Assembly (NCBI GenBank): GCA_025964405.1
Contig: JAOPYW010000055.1
Location: forward strand, 1 to 9,040
From: Thermoleophilia bacterium
Lineage (GTDB): Bacteria; Actinomycetota; Thermoleophilia; Gaiellales; SKUG01
DNA: 9,040 nt
Reading direction: 5' to 3'
Below, piece by piece: positions 1-5,620 of the stretch. How positions within the stretch are numbered: the first letter of the stretch is position 1; every line of letters starts with the position of its first letter. The position numbers and the translations under genes were made by a program. The notes under the pieces are model-generated. The model saw nothing but the letters and a program-made list of their open reading frames with translations, was not told the origin of the DNA and searched no databases.

Positions 1-1
1 C

Positions 2-103
2 ACGGGACTGCTTCTCAGTCCGATGATTGCCGCAGCCGCGATGAGCCTGAGTAGCGTCTCAGTGATCGGCAACGCGCTGCGCCTACGCACCGCCCGCGTC
101 TAA
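2..103 (+). CDS. copA: C-terminal end of a P1B-type (copper-type) cation ATPase, partial
   Basis: Only the last 33 residues and the TAA stop are in the window; the 5' part lies to the left. The reading frame gives a tail containing SPMIAAAAMSLSSVSVIGNA followed by LRLR. In copper-transporting P1B ATPases the last membrane helix carries a conserved motif of the type NPMIAAAAMxxSSVSVxxNALRL, in which the Met and two Ser residues belong to the metal-binding membrane site; here Asn of NP is replaced by Ser. Known family role: ATP-driven export of Cu(I) (or Ag(I)) across the plasma membrane. From this tail alone I cannot exclude a related zinc- or cobalt-type P1B pump, but the MSxSS pattern fits the copper class best. 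It lies about 180 bases inside an inferred integration junction, so it may be mobile-element cargo. Confidence 0.85.
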   Translation, partial: TGLLLSPMIAAAAMSLSSVSVIGNALRLRTARV

Positions 104-169
104 CGCTCGAGGGCCGCACATGGGGCCCCCACTGACGACGGTGGAGGCCAGGGCGCGACGCGACGAAAA

Positions 170-189
170 AAGTGGCACAATAAGTGGCA
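170..189. repeat. Direct repeat AAGTGGCA x2 beside the attachment site
   Basis: AAGTGGCA occurs at 170-177 and again at 182-189, a 12-base period, in an otherwise non-coding, less GC-rich stretch (104-285) between the ATPase stop and the tRNA fragment. Short direct repeats at this distance from a crossover site are what arm-type integrase-binding sites look like in tyrosine-recombinase elements. That role is inference. I see no convincing gene elsewhere in 104-285. Confidence 0.35.
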
Positions 190-285
190 GTGGAGCAGCA
201 ATAGCGGCAACACGAGCAACATCGACAGACGCGAAAACCGCCTGTCAGAGCCAAATCGCACATACGAGCGTTGTGCATTTATCCA

Positions 286-326
286 CTTTCACGCCGGTAA
301 CACGGGTTCGAATCCCGTACGGAGTA
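286..326 (+). other. 3' half of a tRNA-Glu(UUC): integration attachment-site remnant
   Basis: Read on the plus strand, the piece folds as the 3' half of a tRNA. It has anticodon loop CTTTCAC at 286-292 (anticodon TTC, glutamate), 3' anticodon-stem strand GCCGG at 293-297, a four-base variable loop TAAC at 298-301, a perfect T-arm at 302-318 (ACGGG, loop TTCGAAT, CCCGT), 3' acceptor strand ACGGAGT at 319-325 and discriminator A at 326. The 5' half is absent: the bases before the loop (ATCCA, 281-285) do not match the expected stem strand CCGGC, and no ACTCCGT acceptor strand occurs upstream. Integrative elements commonly recombine in the anticodon loop of tRNA genes, rebuild the intact tRNA at one end and leave the displaced 3' half at the other. 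This fragment is best read as that far-end copy. It is not a functional tRNA. Confidence 0.8.
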
Positions 327-329
327 TGA

Positions 330-363
330 ACGTGAAAACCCCCGCTCGCGGGGGTTTTCGTGT
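330..363 (+). terminator. Rho-independent terminator following the tRNA fragment
   Basis: The core stem CCCCCG / CGGGGG (339-344 and 349-354) closes a CTCG loop. It is flanked by AAAA on the left and TTTT on the right, so the stem extends and ends in a T run. Weaker pairing carries it to about 330-363. It sits 13 bases after the tRNA 3' end, the usual place for the terminator of the original tRNA transcription unit. The A/T flanks would also let it work on the minus strand, downstream of the SDR gene that ends at 398. Confidence 0.85.
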
Positions 364-397
364 TTCGTGGGGGCCGCGCTGATCCGCGCGCAGCGAA

Positions 398-1252
398 CTA
401 GCTGACGGCGTCCGCGGTCTCGAAGTAGAGAGACTCGGAGAGCTCACGGTGCGCGTCGACCTGAGCGAGCAGGTCGTGCGCCACCTGCTCTGCGCCGGGC
501 ACGGCATCGGCGCCCGCGACCCAGCGGAAGGGAGGCTCGTCGCTGTCGATCAGCCCCACGAGCGCGGTGGCGAGCTTGGCGGGATCGCCGCCTTGCTGAC
601 CGTTCATCGACTTCCATGCCGTGATGGTCTGTGCCGTGCGCTCGGCGTAGTCGTCGATCGACAGCTCGGCCCAGGTCGTCGACGTCTCCTCGAGGAGGTC
701 GGTGCGGAAGAATCCCGGCTCGACGATCGTGGTCCTGATGCCGAAGGGCTCGATCTCGGTCCGGATCGACTCCATCCAGCCTTCGAGGCCGAACTTGGAA
801 GCGGCGTAGGCAGAGCAGAACTCCTGGCCGACGAGGCCCGCCATCGAGCTGATCGTGACGACATGCCCGGAACGCTGGCTGCGCATGACGGGGAGCACGG
901 CCCGAGTGACGTGCATGGGGCCGACGAGATTGGTCTGGATCTGCTGGTCGACCTGTGCCGGGCTGAGTTCCTCGAAGAACCCGGCGTAGAAGTTGCCGGC
1001 GTTGTTGAGCAGCACGTCGATGCGGCCGAACCGGGCTAGGGCGACGTCGACGGCAGCCGTGATGCTGGCCGGGTCGGTGATGTCGAGATCGGTGGTGAGT
1101 AGCTGGTCGTGGTCGCCGAGTGATTCGCGGACCCGTGCCGCGTTGCGGCCGGTGGCGACGACACTGTGGCCTGCGCTGAGTGCGGCCTGTACGAGGTCGA
1201 CGCCCATGCCGCGCCCCGCTCCGGTGATCAGGAAGATCTTGCTGACTGCCAT
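398..1252 (-). CDS. SDR-family NAD(P)-dependent oxidoreductase
   Basis: Classical short-chain dehydrogenase of 284 residues, a normal length for the family. Visible motifs in order: the cofactor-binding loop TGAGRGMG (residues 10-17), NNAG (83-86), catalytic Asn in QTNLVG (about 108), Ser136 in ISSMAG, and the YxxxK pair Tyr149/Lys153 in YAASK. PG at 179-180 follows as expected. Arg36 of the TGRN segment suggests NADP(H) preference. The family reduces carbonyls or oxidises alcohols in the cytoplasm; the substrate cannot be read from sequence. I start it at the ATG at 1252 because a GAGGAG Shine-Dalgarno lies just upstream and the Rossmann fold begins immediately after; an in-frame start at 1318 would add an implausible polar 22-residue tail. 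It is divergent from a LysR regulator that probably controls it. Confidence 0.93.
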   Translation of the reverse strand: MAVSKIFLITGAGRGMGVDLVQAALSAGHSVVATGRNAARVRESLGDHDQLLTTDLDITDPASITAAVDVALARFGRIDVLLNNAGNFYAGFFEELSPAQVDQQIQTNLVGPMHVTRAVLPVMRSQRSGHVVTISSMAGLVGQEFCSAYAASKFGLEGWMESIRTEIEPFGIRTTIVEPGFFRTDLLEETSTTWAELSIDDYAERTAQTITAWKSMNGQQGGDPAKLATALVGLIDSDEPPFRWVAGADAVPGAEQVAHDLLAQVDAHRELSESLYFETADAVS

Positions 1253-1308
1253 GTTGGACTCCTCGACGTGGTGGGGTGTGCGCTCCTCATGGTGCGCCCA
1301 TCCACGCA

Positions 1309-1314
1309 TAGAAT
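1309..1314 (+). promoter_or_regulatory. Candidate -10 element (TAGAAT) of the LysR gene
   Basis: TAGAAT matches the TATAAT consensus at five of six positions and lies in the SDR/LysR divergent region. Transcription starting near 1321 would leave a short leader containing the GAGGTG at 1330-1335. I see no good -35 at the usual spacing, so this is tentative. I could not assign a clear promoter for the SDR gene on the other strand. Confidence 0.35.
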
Positions 1315-1337
1315 CCAATACTCCTTTTTGAGGTGTG

Positions 1338-1352
1338 ATAGTTATTGACTAT
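1338..1352. promoter_or_regulatory. Candidate LysR-type operator (T-N11-A dyad)
   Basis: ATAGTTATTGACTAT is an imperfect dyad (ATAG, seven bases, CTAT) with the exact T-N11-A layout (T1339, A1351) that LysR-family regulators bind. It overlaps the start codon region of the LysR gene itself, a position suited to autorepression. A lone half site, ATAG at 1308-1311, lies 30 bases upstream, about three helical turns away. Binding by this regulator is inference from layout and context. Confidence 0.5.
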
Positions 1353-2289
1353 GGATCCTCGTCGTCTGATCACGTTCCGCGAAGTCGCGCACGAGCGATC
1401 GTTCTCGCGTGCTGCGACCAACCTCTCGATCACGCAGCCATCCGTATCGCACCAGATCGGGATGCTGGAAACGGAGATCGGGGTGCGCCTCTTCGACCGG
1501 GGGCGAGGCGGCCTCCGCCTGACCCACGCGGGCGAGGTTCTCCTGGAGCATGCCGATCACATCTCATGGCGCCTGGAGCTCGCCAACGCCCAGATCGCAG
1601 GGATCGCTGGAGCCCGCCGCGATCATGTGCGAGTGGGTGCGTTCCCGACCTCGCTTGCGGGCTACCTCCCAGCTGCGGTCGCGCGCCTCATCGAGACCGG
1701 CAGCGATGTCGAAGTGCAGCTGGTCGAGGTGACTCCGAGCAAGCTCGAGCCACGGCTGCTGAGCGGCGAGTTCGACATCGCGATCTCGTATGGAGATGGA
1801 GCAGGTGAGCGCGCTGAGATCGCCGGTGTGACACGCATCGACCTCCTGCAGGACACGTTCCTGATGGCAATGTCGCGCGATCATCCGCTCGCAGGGAGCA
1901 CCGATCCGGTGGAGCTCACCGCGTTCGCCGACGACGACTGGGTGCTCCCATCGACCGACGGCTACCTGATCCAGGTGTGCCGCGACGCGGGGTTCGAGCC
2001 GCGCGTTGCATCGGTCACGTACGACCCCTTGGCATCACGCGGCCTGATCTCGCGAGGAATCGCCGTCGGTTGGTGTCCGACGTTGCTGGCCCACGACATG
2101 GAGGGGCTGGCGCTCCGGCCGATCACTGCGGAGATGCCCCGGCGCGATGTGTTCGCGTTGCTCCCGCCGGGCGAGCCACATCCCCGCGCGCACGCTGTGC
2201 TCCGCGCCCTCACAGACACCGCACCAGCCTTCGGTATCAGCTCCGCGCCGCCGGCATACAGAATCGCTATCGCGCCTCGAAATCAGTGA
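1351..2289 (+). CDS. LysR-family transcriptional regulator
   Basis: The protein has 312 residues from the ATG at 1351, the usual LysR length. The N-terminal winged helix-turn-helix is unmistakable: MDPRRLITFREVAHERSFSR is followed by AATNLSITQPSVSHQIGMLE and then GVRLFDR and LTHAGE (about residues 1-70). The rest matches the periplasmic-binding-like effector domain, with RVGAFPTSLA opening its first strand. The start is uncertain. A TTG at 1345 in the same frame lies nine bases after GAGGTG (1330-1335), a better spacing than the 15 bases to the ATG, and would add two residues. It is divergent from the SDR gene at 398-1252, the classic arrangement in which a LysR activator controls the neighbouring enzyme and represses itself. 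The effector is unknown. Confidence 0.95.
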   Translation: MDPRRLITFREVAHERSFSRAATNLSITQPSVSHQIGMLETEIGVRLFDRGRGGLRLTHAGEVLLEHADHISWRLELANAQIAGIAGARRDHVRVGAFPTSLAGYLPAAVARLIETGSDVEVQLVEVTPSKLEPRLLSGEFDIAISYGDGAGERAEIAGVTRIDLLQDTFLMAMSRDHPLAGSTDPVELTAFADDDWVLPSTDGYLIQVCRDAGFEPRVASVTYDPLASRGLISRGIAVGWCPTLLAHDMEGLALRPITAEMPRRDVFALLPPGEPHPRAHAVLRALTDTAPAFGISSAPPAYRIAIAPRNQ

Positions 2290-2318
2290 TTTGCCTCGGT
2301 CGAAGTTCGGAGGGGACG

Positions 2319-2553
2319 GTGGCAATCGTCACCGGAGCAAGCAGCGGCATCGGCGCGGCAACAGCTGAGCAGCTTGCCGCCGAAGGGGCCCGAGTGGTGC
2401 TCGTCGCGCGCCGCCTCGACCGCCTCGAGCAGTTGGCCGCAACGATCGGGGCGCACGGCGGTACGGCGCTCGCAGTGGCAGCTGACATCTCCGGCCGCGC
2501 CGATGCAGAACGCATCGTCGGATCCGCGATCGAAGCCTATGGGCGCGTTGACA
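2319..2553 (+). pseudogene. SDR oxidoreductase, N-terminal fragment only
   Basis: A second, different short-chain dehydrogenase begins at a GTG (2319) after a good Shine-Dalgarno (GGAGGGG, 2309-2315) and only 29 bases after the LysR stop. It shows the cofactor loop TGASSGIG, then ARRLDRLEQLA, then AADIS, then AIEAYGRVD. In intact SDRs that last block is followed by V/I-L-V-N-N-A-G; here homology stops at GRVD and the frame ends three codons later at a TGA (2562-2564). The NNAG, Ser and YxxxK parts are missing, so the product cannot be a working enzyme. The break point, near 2553, is where the following MFS remnant starts, pointing to a deletion or recombination joint. It was probably once co-transcribed with the LysR gene. 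Confidence 0.8.
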
Positions 2554-2554
2554 C

Positions 2555-2781
2555 TCCTACCTGACCCTGGCCTACGCCGATGGCGACAAGGTGGCCATGA
2601 ACGTCGCCTTCTACTACATGGCCAACGCCGGGGGTCGCCTCGCCGGCACCGTGGCATCGGGAGCGCCTACCAGTGGCGCGGCCTGGAAGCGTGTCTGTGG
2701 GCCGCCGCCCTGTCGGTGCTGCTCGCCGGCGCGCTCTCGCTGTTGTTACCGCGCTCGCCGGCTCCCGGCGTCGCTTCGTGA
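2555..2781 (+). pseudogene. MFS transporter, C-terminal remnant with frameshift (ArsJ-like)
   Basis: Two reading frames together give the last ~75 residues of a major-facilitator permease. The first frame gives YLTLAYADGDKVAMNVAFYY and continues with MANAGGRLAGTVASG. The second resumes with AYQWRGLEACLWAAALSVLL and a hydrophobic last helix (LLAGALSLLLP), ending at TGA 2779-2781. One missing base within about 2660-2667 explains the shift, because the codons on each side fit a family pattern of the type GTxLSGxxYQW. The MANAGGRLxGT segment and YADxDKVAxNV resemble ArsJ, the MFS exporter of 1-arsono-3-phosphoglycerate, but that is from memory of the family. The N-terminal three quarters are absent, replaced by the SDR fragment upstream. 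Non-functional. Confidence 0.72.
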
Positions 2782-2818
2782 TGTTGTCCGGCGCGGGCAC
2801 GCTGTCTGCAGCAGAACG

Positions 2819-2824
2819 TACACT
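2819..2824 (+). promoter_or_regulatory. Candidate -10 (TACACT) for a near-leaderless MpaB-family gene
   Basis: TACACT fits the actinobacterial -10 pattern TANNNT and ends nine bases before the ATG at 2834. The gene has no recognisable Shine-Dalgarno, and an in-frame stop (2828-2830) forbids an earlier start. A transcript starting at or within a few bases of the ATG would be translated as leaderless. No clear -35 is seen. Confidence 0.35.
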
Positions 2825-2833
2825 GCGTGAAGC

Positions 2834-3787
2834 ATGGGGCGAACGGAGCACACAACTCGAGAGGCAACGCCAAGTCGGCGTCGTGACGACTACGGCTTCT
2901 TCGGGCCGGGGTCGCCGACCTGGGAGGTCTGGACGCACCCGACTGCGTACATCGGGTTCCAGCGGGCCGTCGTCATCGAGACGCTCGACCCGTTCCTCGC
3001 GGCGGCGGTCAACCACGTCGGCGGCATCTACACCAATCCGTCCCGACGCATCGACCGCACCGCGCAGTACTTCCTGACGGTGGCCGTCGGCGACGGACGG
3101 TCGGCGATCGAGGCATCCGACACGATCATGCGCGTGCACGCGCGCGCAGTCGGCATCGAGCCGGTCACGGGGCGACCGTTCTCGGCGAACGACCCCGACT
3201 CCCAGCTCTGGATCCTGGTCACGGCGTGGCATTCGATCCTCTACTGCTACGAGCGCTTCGGACCAGGCCCGTTGAGCCGTGAACGTGAGCTGCGGTACTG
3301 GGAGGAATGTGCCATCGCTGCGGAGCTGCAGACGATCGACGTCACGCGGGTGCCACGATCCCGCGCCGCGGTGCGCGAATACCTGATGGACGAGAGCGCG
3401 CGGCTCGCGCTGTCAGCGGATGGACACGCGCTGTTCCACTACCTGCTTCGTCCGGGATTCCTGCCCAGCTCGAAGGTCAACTCGATCATGTGGAACTGCA
3501 CGCGGTTCGCCACGACGGCCACGCTCCCGAAGTGGATGCGCCGCATGGCAGGGTGCCGGCAGTCGCGGCTCACGGATGCCGTGGTGACCGTCATCACGCG
3601 TCTAGCGGTCCGGCTCTGGTCGCATCCGCGACGCATGCTGTGGGTGCTGCGCTACCTGTCGCCGTCGGGTCACCCACTGCTCGCCGAGGCGCTGCTGGGC
3701 GAACCGCCACGGCGCCAGGAGGTCGTGACGCCAGCACAGGCTCGCGCCGAAGCAGGCCCTGCCGTCGTCGTCGAGGCGGCCCACTAA
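2834..3787 (+). CDS. Oxygenase MpaB family protein (DUF2236)
   Basis: The protein has 317 residues and no signal peptide. It has the hallmarks of the MpaB/DUF2236 family, related to latex-clearing protein. An N-terminal block holds PTAYIGFQRAVVIETLDP (36-53), then RIDRTAQYFLTVAVGD (72-87), then HARAVG (102-107) and SANDPDSQLWILVTAWHSI (117-135). His133, with Arg75/Thr76 upstream, sits in the helical core where the related Lcp proteins place haem-coordinating and active-site residues; assigning those roles here is inference. The C-terminal ~30 residues are Ala/Pro/Val-rich and probably disordered. Family members are believed to act as haem-dependent oxygenases, but most actinobacterial ones have no known substrate. 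It follows a decayed region and is separated by 177 bases from a Gfo/Idh gene on the same strand, so co-transcription is possible but not shown. Confidence 0.88.
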   Translation: MGRTEHTTREATPSRRRDDYGFFGPGSPTWEVWTHPTAYIGFQRAVVIETLDPFLAAAVNHVGGIYTNPSRRIDRTAQYFLTVAVGDGRSAIEASDTIMRVHARAVGIEPVTGRPFSANDPDSQLWILVTAWHSILYCYERFGPGPLSRERELRYWEECAIAAELQTIDVTRVPRSRAAVREYLMDESARLALSADGHALFHYLLRPGFLPSSKVNSIMWNCTRFATTATLPKWMRRMAGCRQSRLTDAVVTVITRLAVRLWSHPRRMLWVLRYLSPSGHPLLAEALLGEPPRRQEVVTPAQARAEAGPAVVVEAAH

Positions 3788-3821
3788 GGCTGTTCACGCG
3801 GTCAGGTGCAATCGACGACGC

Positions 3822-3850
3822 CGTTCGCGATCAGCGCGATCGCGCGAACG
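3822..3850. repeat. Inverted repeat CGTTCGCG / CGCGAACG
   Basis: CGTTCGCG (3822-3829) and CGCGAACG (3843-3850) are perfect complements around 13 bases. The stem can be continued by GATC on both sides if a two-base CG bulge is allowed. It lies 35 bases after the MpaB-family stop. There is no T run on either strand, so it is either a stem that only stalls or protects the transcript, or an operator. Role undetermined. Confidence 0.45.
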
Positions 3851-3930
3851 ACCTCTGCTCGACGCGGTCTGGCAGGCCACGTGCCGGGGTATGTTCATGA
3901 AGGACGATCGACCGAGCGCGGCACTTCGTA

Positions 3931-3962
3931 GTCAGCGTTCTCCGACATGCAGGAGTGCTGAC
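3931..3962 (+). promoter_or_regulatory. Hairpin sequestering the Shine-Dalgarno of the Gfo/Idh gene
   Basis: GTCAGC (3931-3936) pairs with GCTGAC (3957-3962), and CTCC (3940-3943) pairs with GGAG (3952-3955), leaving an eight-base loop (GACATGCA) and a small 3/1 internal loop. The GGAG belongs to AGGAG (3951-3955), the ribosome-binding site nine bases before the ATG at 3965. In RNA this fold would hide the ribosome-binding site; as DNA the same dyad could be an operator. Confidence 0.5.
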
Positions 3963-3964
3963 AG

Positions 3965-5038
3965 ATGCCAGACGACGCGGGGGTGATTCGGGTCGGACTG
4001 ATCGGCTATGGACTCGCGGGCGCTGTCTTCCACGCTCCACTGATTGAAGCGGTAGCGGGGCTCTCGCTGCGCCTGATCGTCACTGGCGACACGGTGCGCG
4101 CGACGGCGGCGCGTGACCGCCACGTCGGGGCGACGATCGTGTCCTCGCCAGATGCCCTGTTCGCGCGGGCCGACGAACTCGACCTGGTCGTGATCGCAGC
4201 TCCCAACCGCGTGCACGGCGAACTCACGCGCGCTTCGTTCGCTGCGGGGCTCGACGTCGTAGTCGACAAGCCGATGTGCCCGACGGCCGCCGAGGCACGC
4301 GAGCTGGTCGAGCTGGCTGGCGAACAGGGGCGCATGCTGACCGTGTTCCAGAATCGTCGCTGGGATTCGGATGCATTGACCCTTCAGTCGTTGATCGACG
4401 CCGGTTCACTCGGGAAGATCCATCGCTTCGAGTCTCGGTTCGAGCGATGGCGACCCGTGGTCGGATCAGGCTGGAGGGAGCAGGGCGACCCCGCAGAAGG
4501 CGGAGGCATCCTGCTCGACCTCGGTCCCCATCTCATCGATCAGGCCCTGCACATGTTCGGTCGAGCGGACGTCGAGCACGCGGAGGTCGGTGTGGTCCGA
4601 CCCGGAGCGCAGGCCGACGACGACGTGTTCATCGCCCTGCACCACACCGACAGTGGGGTGCGCTCCCACCTGTGGATGAGCGCCGTCAGCGCGCAGCCGG
4701 GTCCGCGTATGCGGGTACTCGGGGGCAGGGCCGCGTGGGTCAGTCGGGAGATCGACCCGCAGGAGGCGTCGCTCCGATCGGGGGCCGATCCTCGCGCAGC
4801 AGGTTGGGGATCCGTCCCTCGCACGGAGTGGGGCGTCCTCGGCGCTGCACCCGGTGATCCATCGGCTGGGCACCCGCATGCGCCGGTACGGGGTAACTAC
4901 GTGGCCTTTTATGAGGGCGTCATGCGCTCGCTCCGGACCGGGGCGGAGCCGCCCGTGGATCCGCTCGACGCCGTGCGCGTACTCGAGCTCATCGAGATCG
5001 CGCGGGCGGGGCTGTTCGCGCGCGACCGTGCGCGCTAG
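3965..5038 (+). CDS. Gfo/Idh/MocA family oxidoreductase
   Basis: The protein has 357 residues, typical for the family. The N-terminal Rossmann fold shows RVGLIGYGLAGAVFHAPLI (9-27) with the GxGxxG-type loop, then VIAAPNRVHGELTRASFAAG (76-95) and a DKP motif (101-103), where most members have EKP; Lys102 is the expected catalytic lysine. The C-terminal domain has the signature GGGILLDLGPHLIDQ (179-193) with Asp185 and His189 in the catalytic positions. The family carries out NAD(P)-dependent oxidation or reduction of sugars, inositols and related polyols in the cytoplasm; this one cannot be assigned a substrate. FHAPL and the FQNRRWDSDALTL block (128-140) recall the subgroup of YdgJ/IolX/scyllo-inositol dehydrogenase-like proteins, at low confidence. 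The start is set by AGGAG nine bases upstream. The stop overlaps the stop of the minus-strand gene at 5035 in a shared CTAG. Confidence 0.93.
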   Translation: MPDDAGVIRVGLIGYGLAGAVFHAPLIEAVAGLSLRLIVTGDTVRATAARDRHVGATIVSSPDALFARADELDLVVIAAPNRVHGELTRASFAAGLDVVVDKPMCPTAAEARELVELAGEQGRMLTVFQNRRWDSDALTLQSLIDAGSLGKIHRFESRFERWRPVVGSGWREQGDPAEGGGILLDLGPHLIDQALHMFGRADVEHAEVGVVRPGAQADDDVFIALHHTDSGVRSHLWMSAVSAQPGPRMRVLGGRAAWVSREIDPQEASLRSGADPRAAGWGSVPRTEWGVLGAAPGDPSAGHPHAPVRGNYVAFYEGVMRSLRTGAEPPVDPLDAVRVLELIEIARAGLFARDRAR

Positions 5039-5511
5039 GAGAAATCGTCTGCGTGCTGCAGCGCCAAGCCTTGGAGCTCGCGAACGGCCCGGATGGCGGA
5101 CGCGGCCGGCTCACTGGTCTCGTTGAGCGGAAAGACACCGGTCACGATATCCAGGGCCGGGGCTCCGAAACGCTGGATCTGGAGCGCGATCTCGTTGTTC
5201 CTCAGGCCGCGAGGGAGGGTTCCGGGGCGGAGTTGTCCGAGTTCGGCCAGTTGTTCGACGAACTCCGTCGCACGAACGCCCGCAGCACGTACGGTGGGAT
5301 TCGATGACGTGCCGCCCTGCTCGAAGATCGGTGATCCCAGGATGTTGATCGTTGGGAGAGTTGCCTTGCGCGCGTAGACGTACTGGTCCGGCGTGCTCGT
5401 CGTGACCGAATGCTGGCGTGGCAGGCCGATCGCATTGCGATCCTGCCAGGTGGCATTCATCATCGAAGCGTGGATATCGGGACGCGCGGTAGGGGAGGCG
5501 GTGGAGGGCAT
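5035..5511 (-). CDS. Hypothetical protein of 158 residues, family not recognised
   Basis: I do not recognise this protein. The frame looks genuinely coding: third positions are strongly G/C, rare codons are scarce and composition is normal. The ATG at 5511 has GAGGA six bases upstream. The frame stays open to a further ATG at 5643, but that start has no ribosome-binding site and would span the strong hairpin at 5621-5664. The protein is soluble, without signal peptide or membrane helix. The first ~35 residues are polar (PSTASPTARPD). A compact part follows with TLPTINILGSPIFEQGG, then a helix-rich stretch (AAGVRATEFVEQLAELGQL), GLRNNEIALQIQRF, and APALDIVTGVFPLNE. No cysteine occurs. It could be the C-terminal remnant of a larger enzyme. 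It ends in a 4-base CTAG overlap with the Gfo/Idh gene; on its other side, 165 bases away, is the peroxiredoxin on the same strand. Confidence 0.65.
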   Translation of the reverse strand: MPSTASPTARPDIHASMMNATWQDRNAIGLPRQHSVTTSTPDQYVYARKATLPTINILGSPIFEQGGTSSNPTVRAAGVRATEFVEQLAELGQLRPGTLPRGLRNNEIALQIQRFGAPALDIVTGVFPLNETSEPAASAIRAVRELQGLALQHADDFS

Positions 5512-5620
5512 GCCACGTCCTCGTCCAGCTGGAGCCCGACCGAACAGCACGGGCGGCGAACTTGGCCACCCAGCGGCATCTCGCTGGCCGTCAGCGGAAA
5601 CGGATGCACCGAACGTCGCA

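Noticed and set aside
15..278. Cysteine-rich 87-codon frame on the minus strand
   Set aside because: It overlaps the ATPase tail and runs through non-coding DNA. There is no ribosome-binding site, and the Cys run comes from repeated TGC/TGT triplets rather than a spaced metal-binding pattern.
286..326. A complete, functional tRNA gene
   Set aside because: Only the anticodon loop and the 3' side exist. No pairing 5' acceptor strand, D-arm or 5' anticodon-stem strand is found upstream.
449..1039. Open frame of 196 codons on the plus strand
   Set aside because: It lies entirely antisense to the SDR gene, whose catalytic motifs are all present; composition is that of a shadow frame.
2319..2781. 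A genuine SDR-transporter fusion protein
   Set aside because: The two parts are in different frames, a stop follows the joint at 2562, both lack essential regions, and the MFS part carries its own frameshift.
2537..3232. Open frame of 231 codons on the minus strand
   Set aside because: It is Arg/Asp/Pro-rich without motifs, opposite the MFS remnant and the MpaB-family gene.
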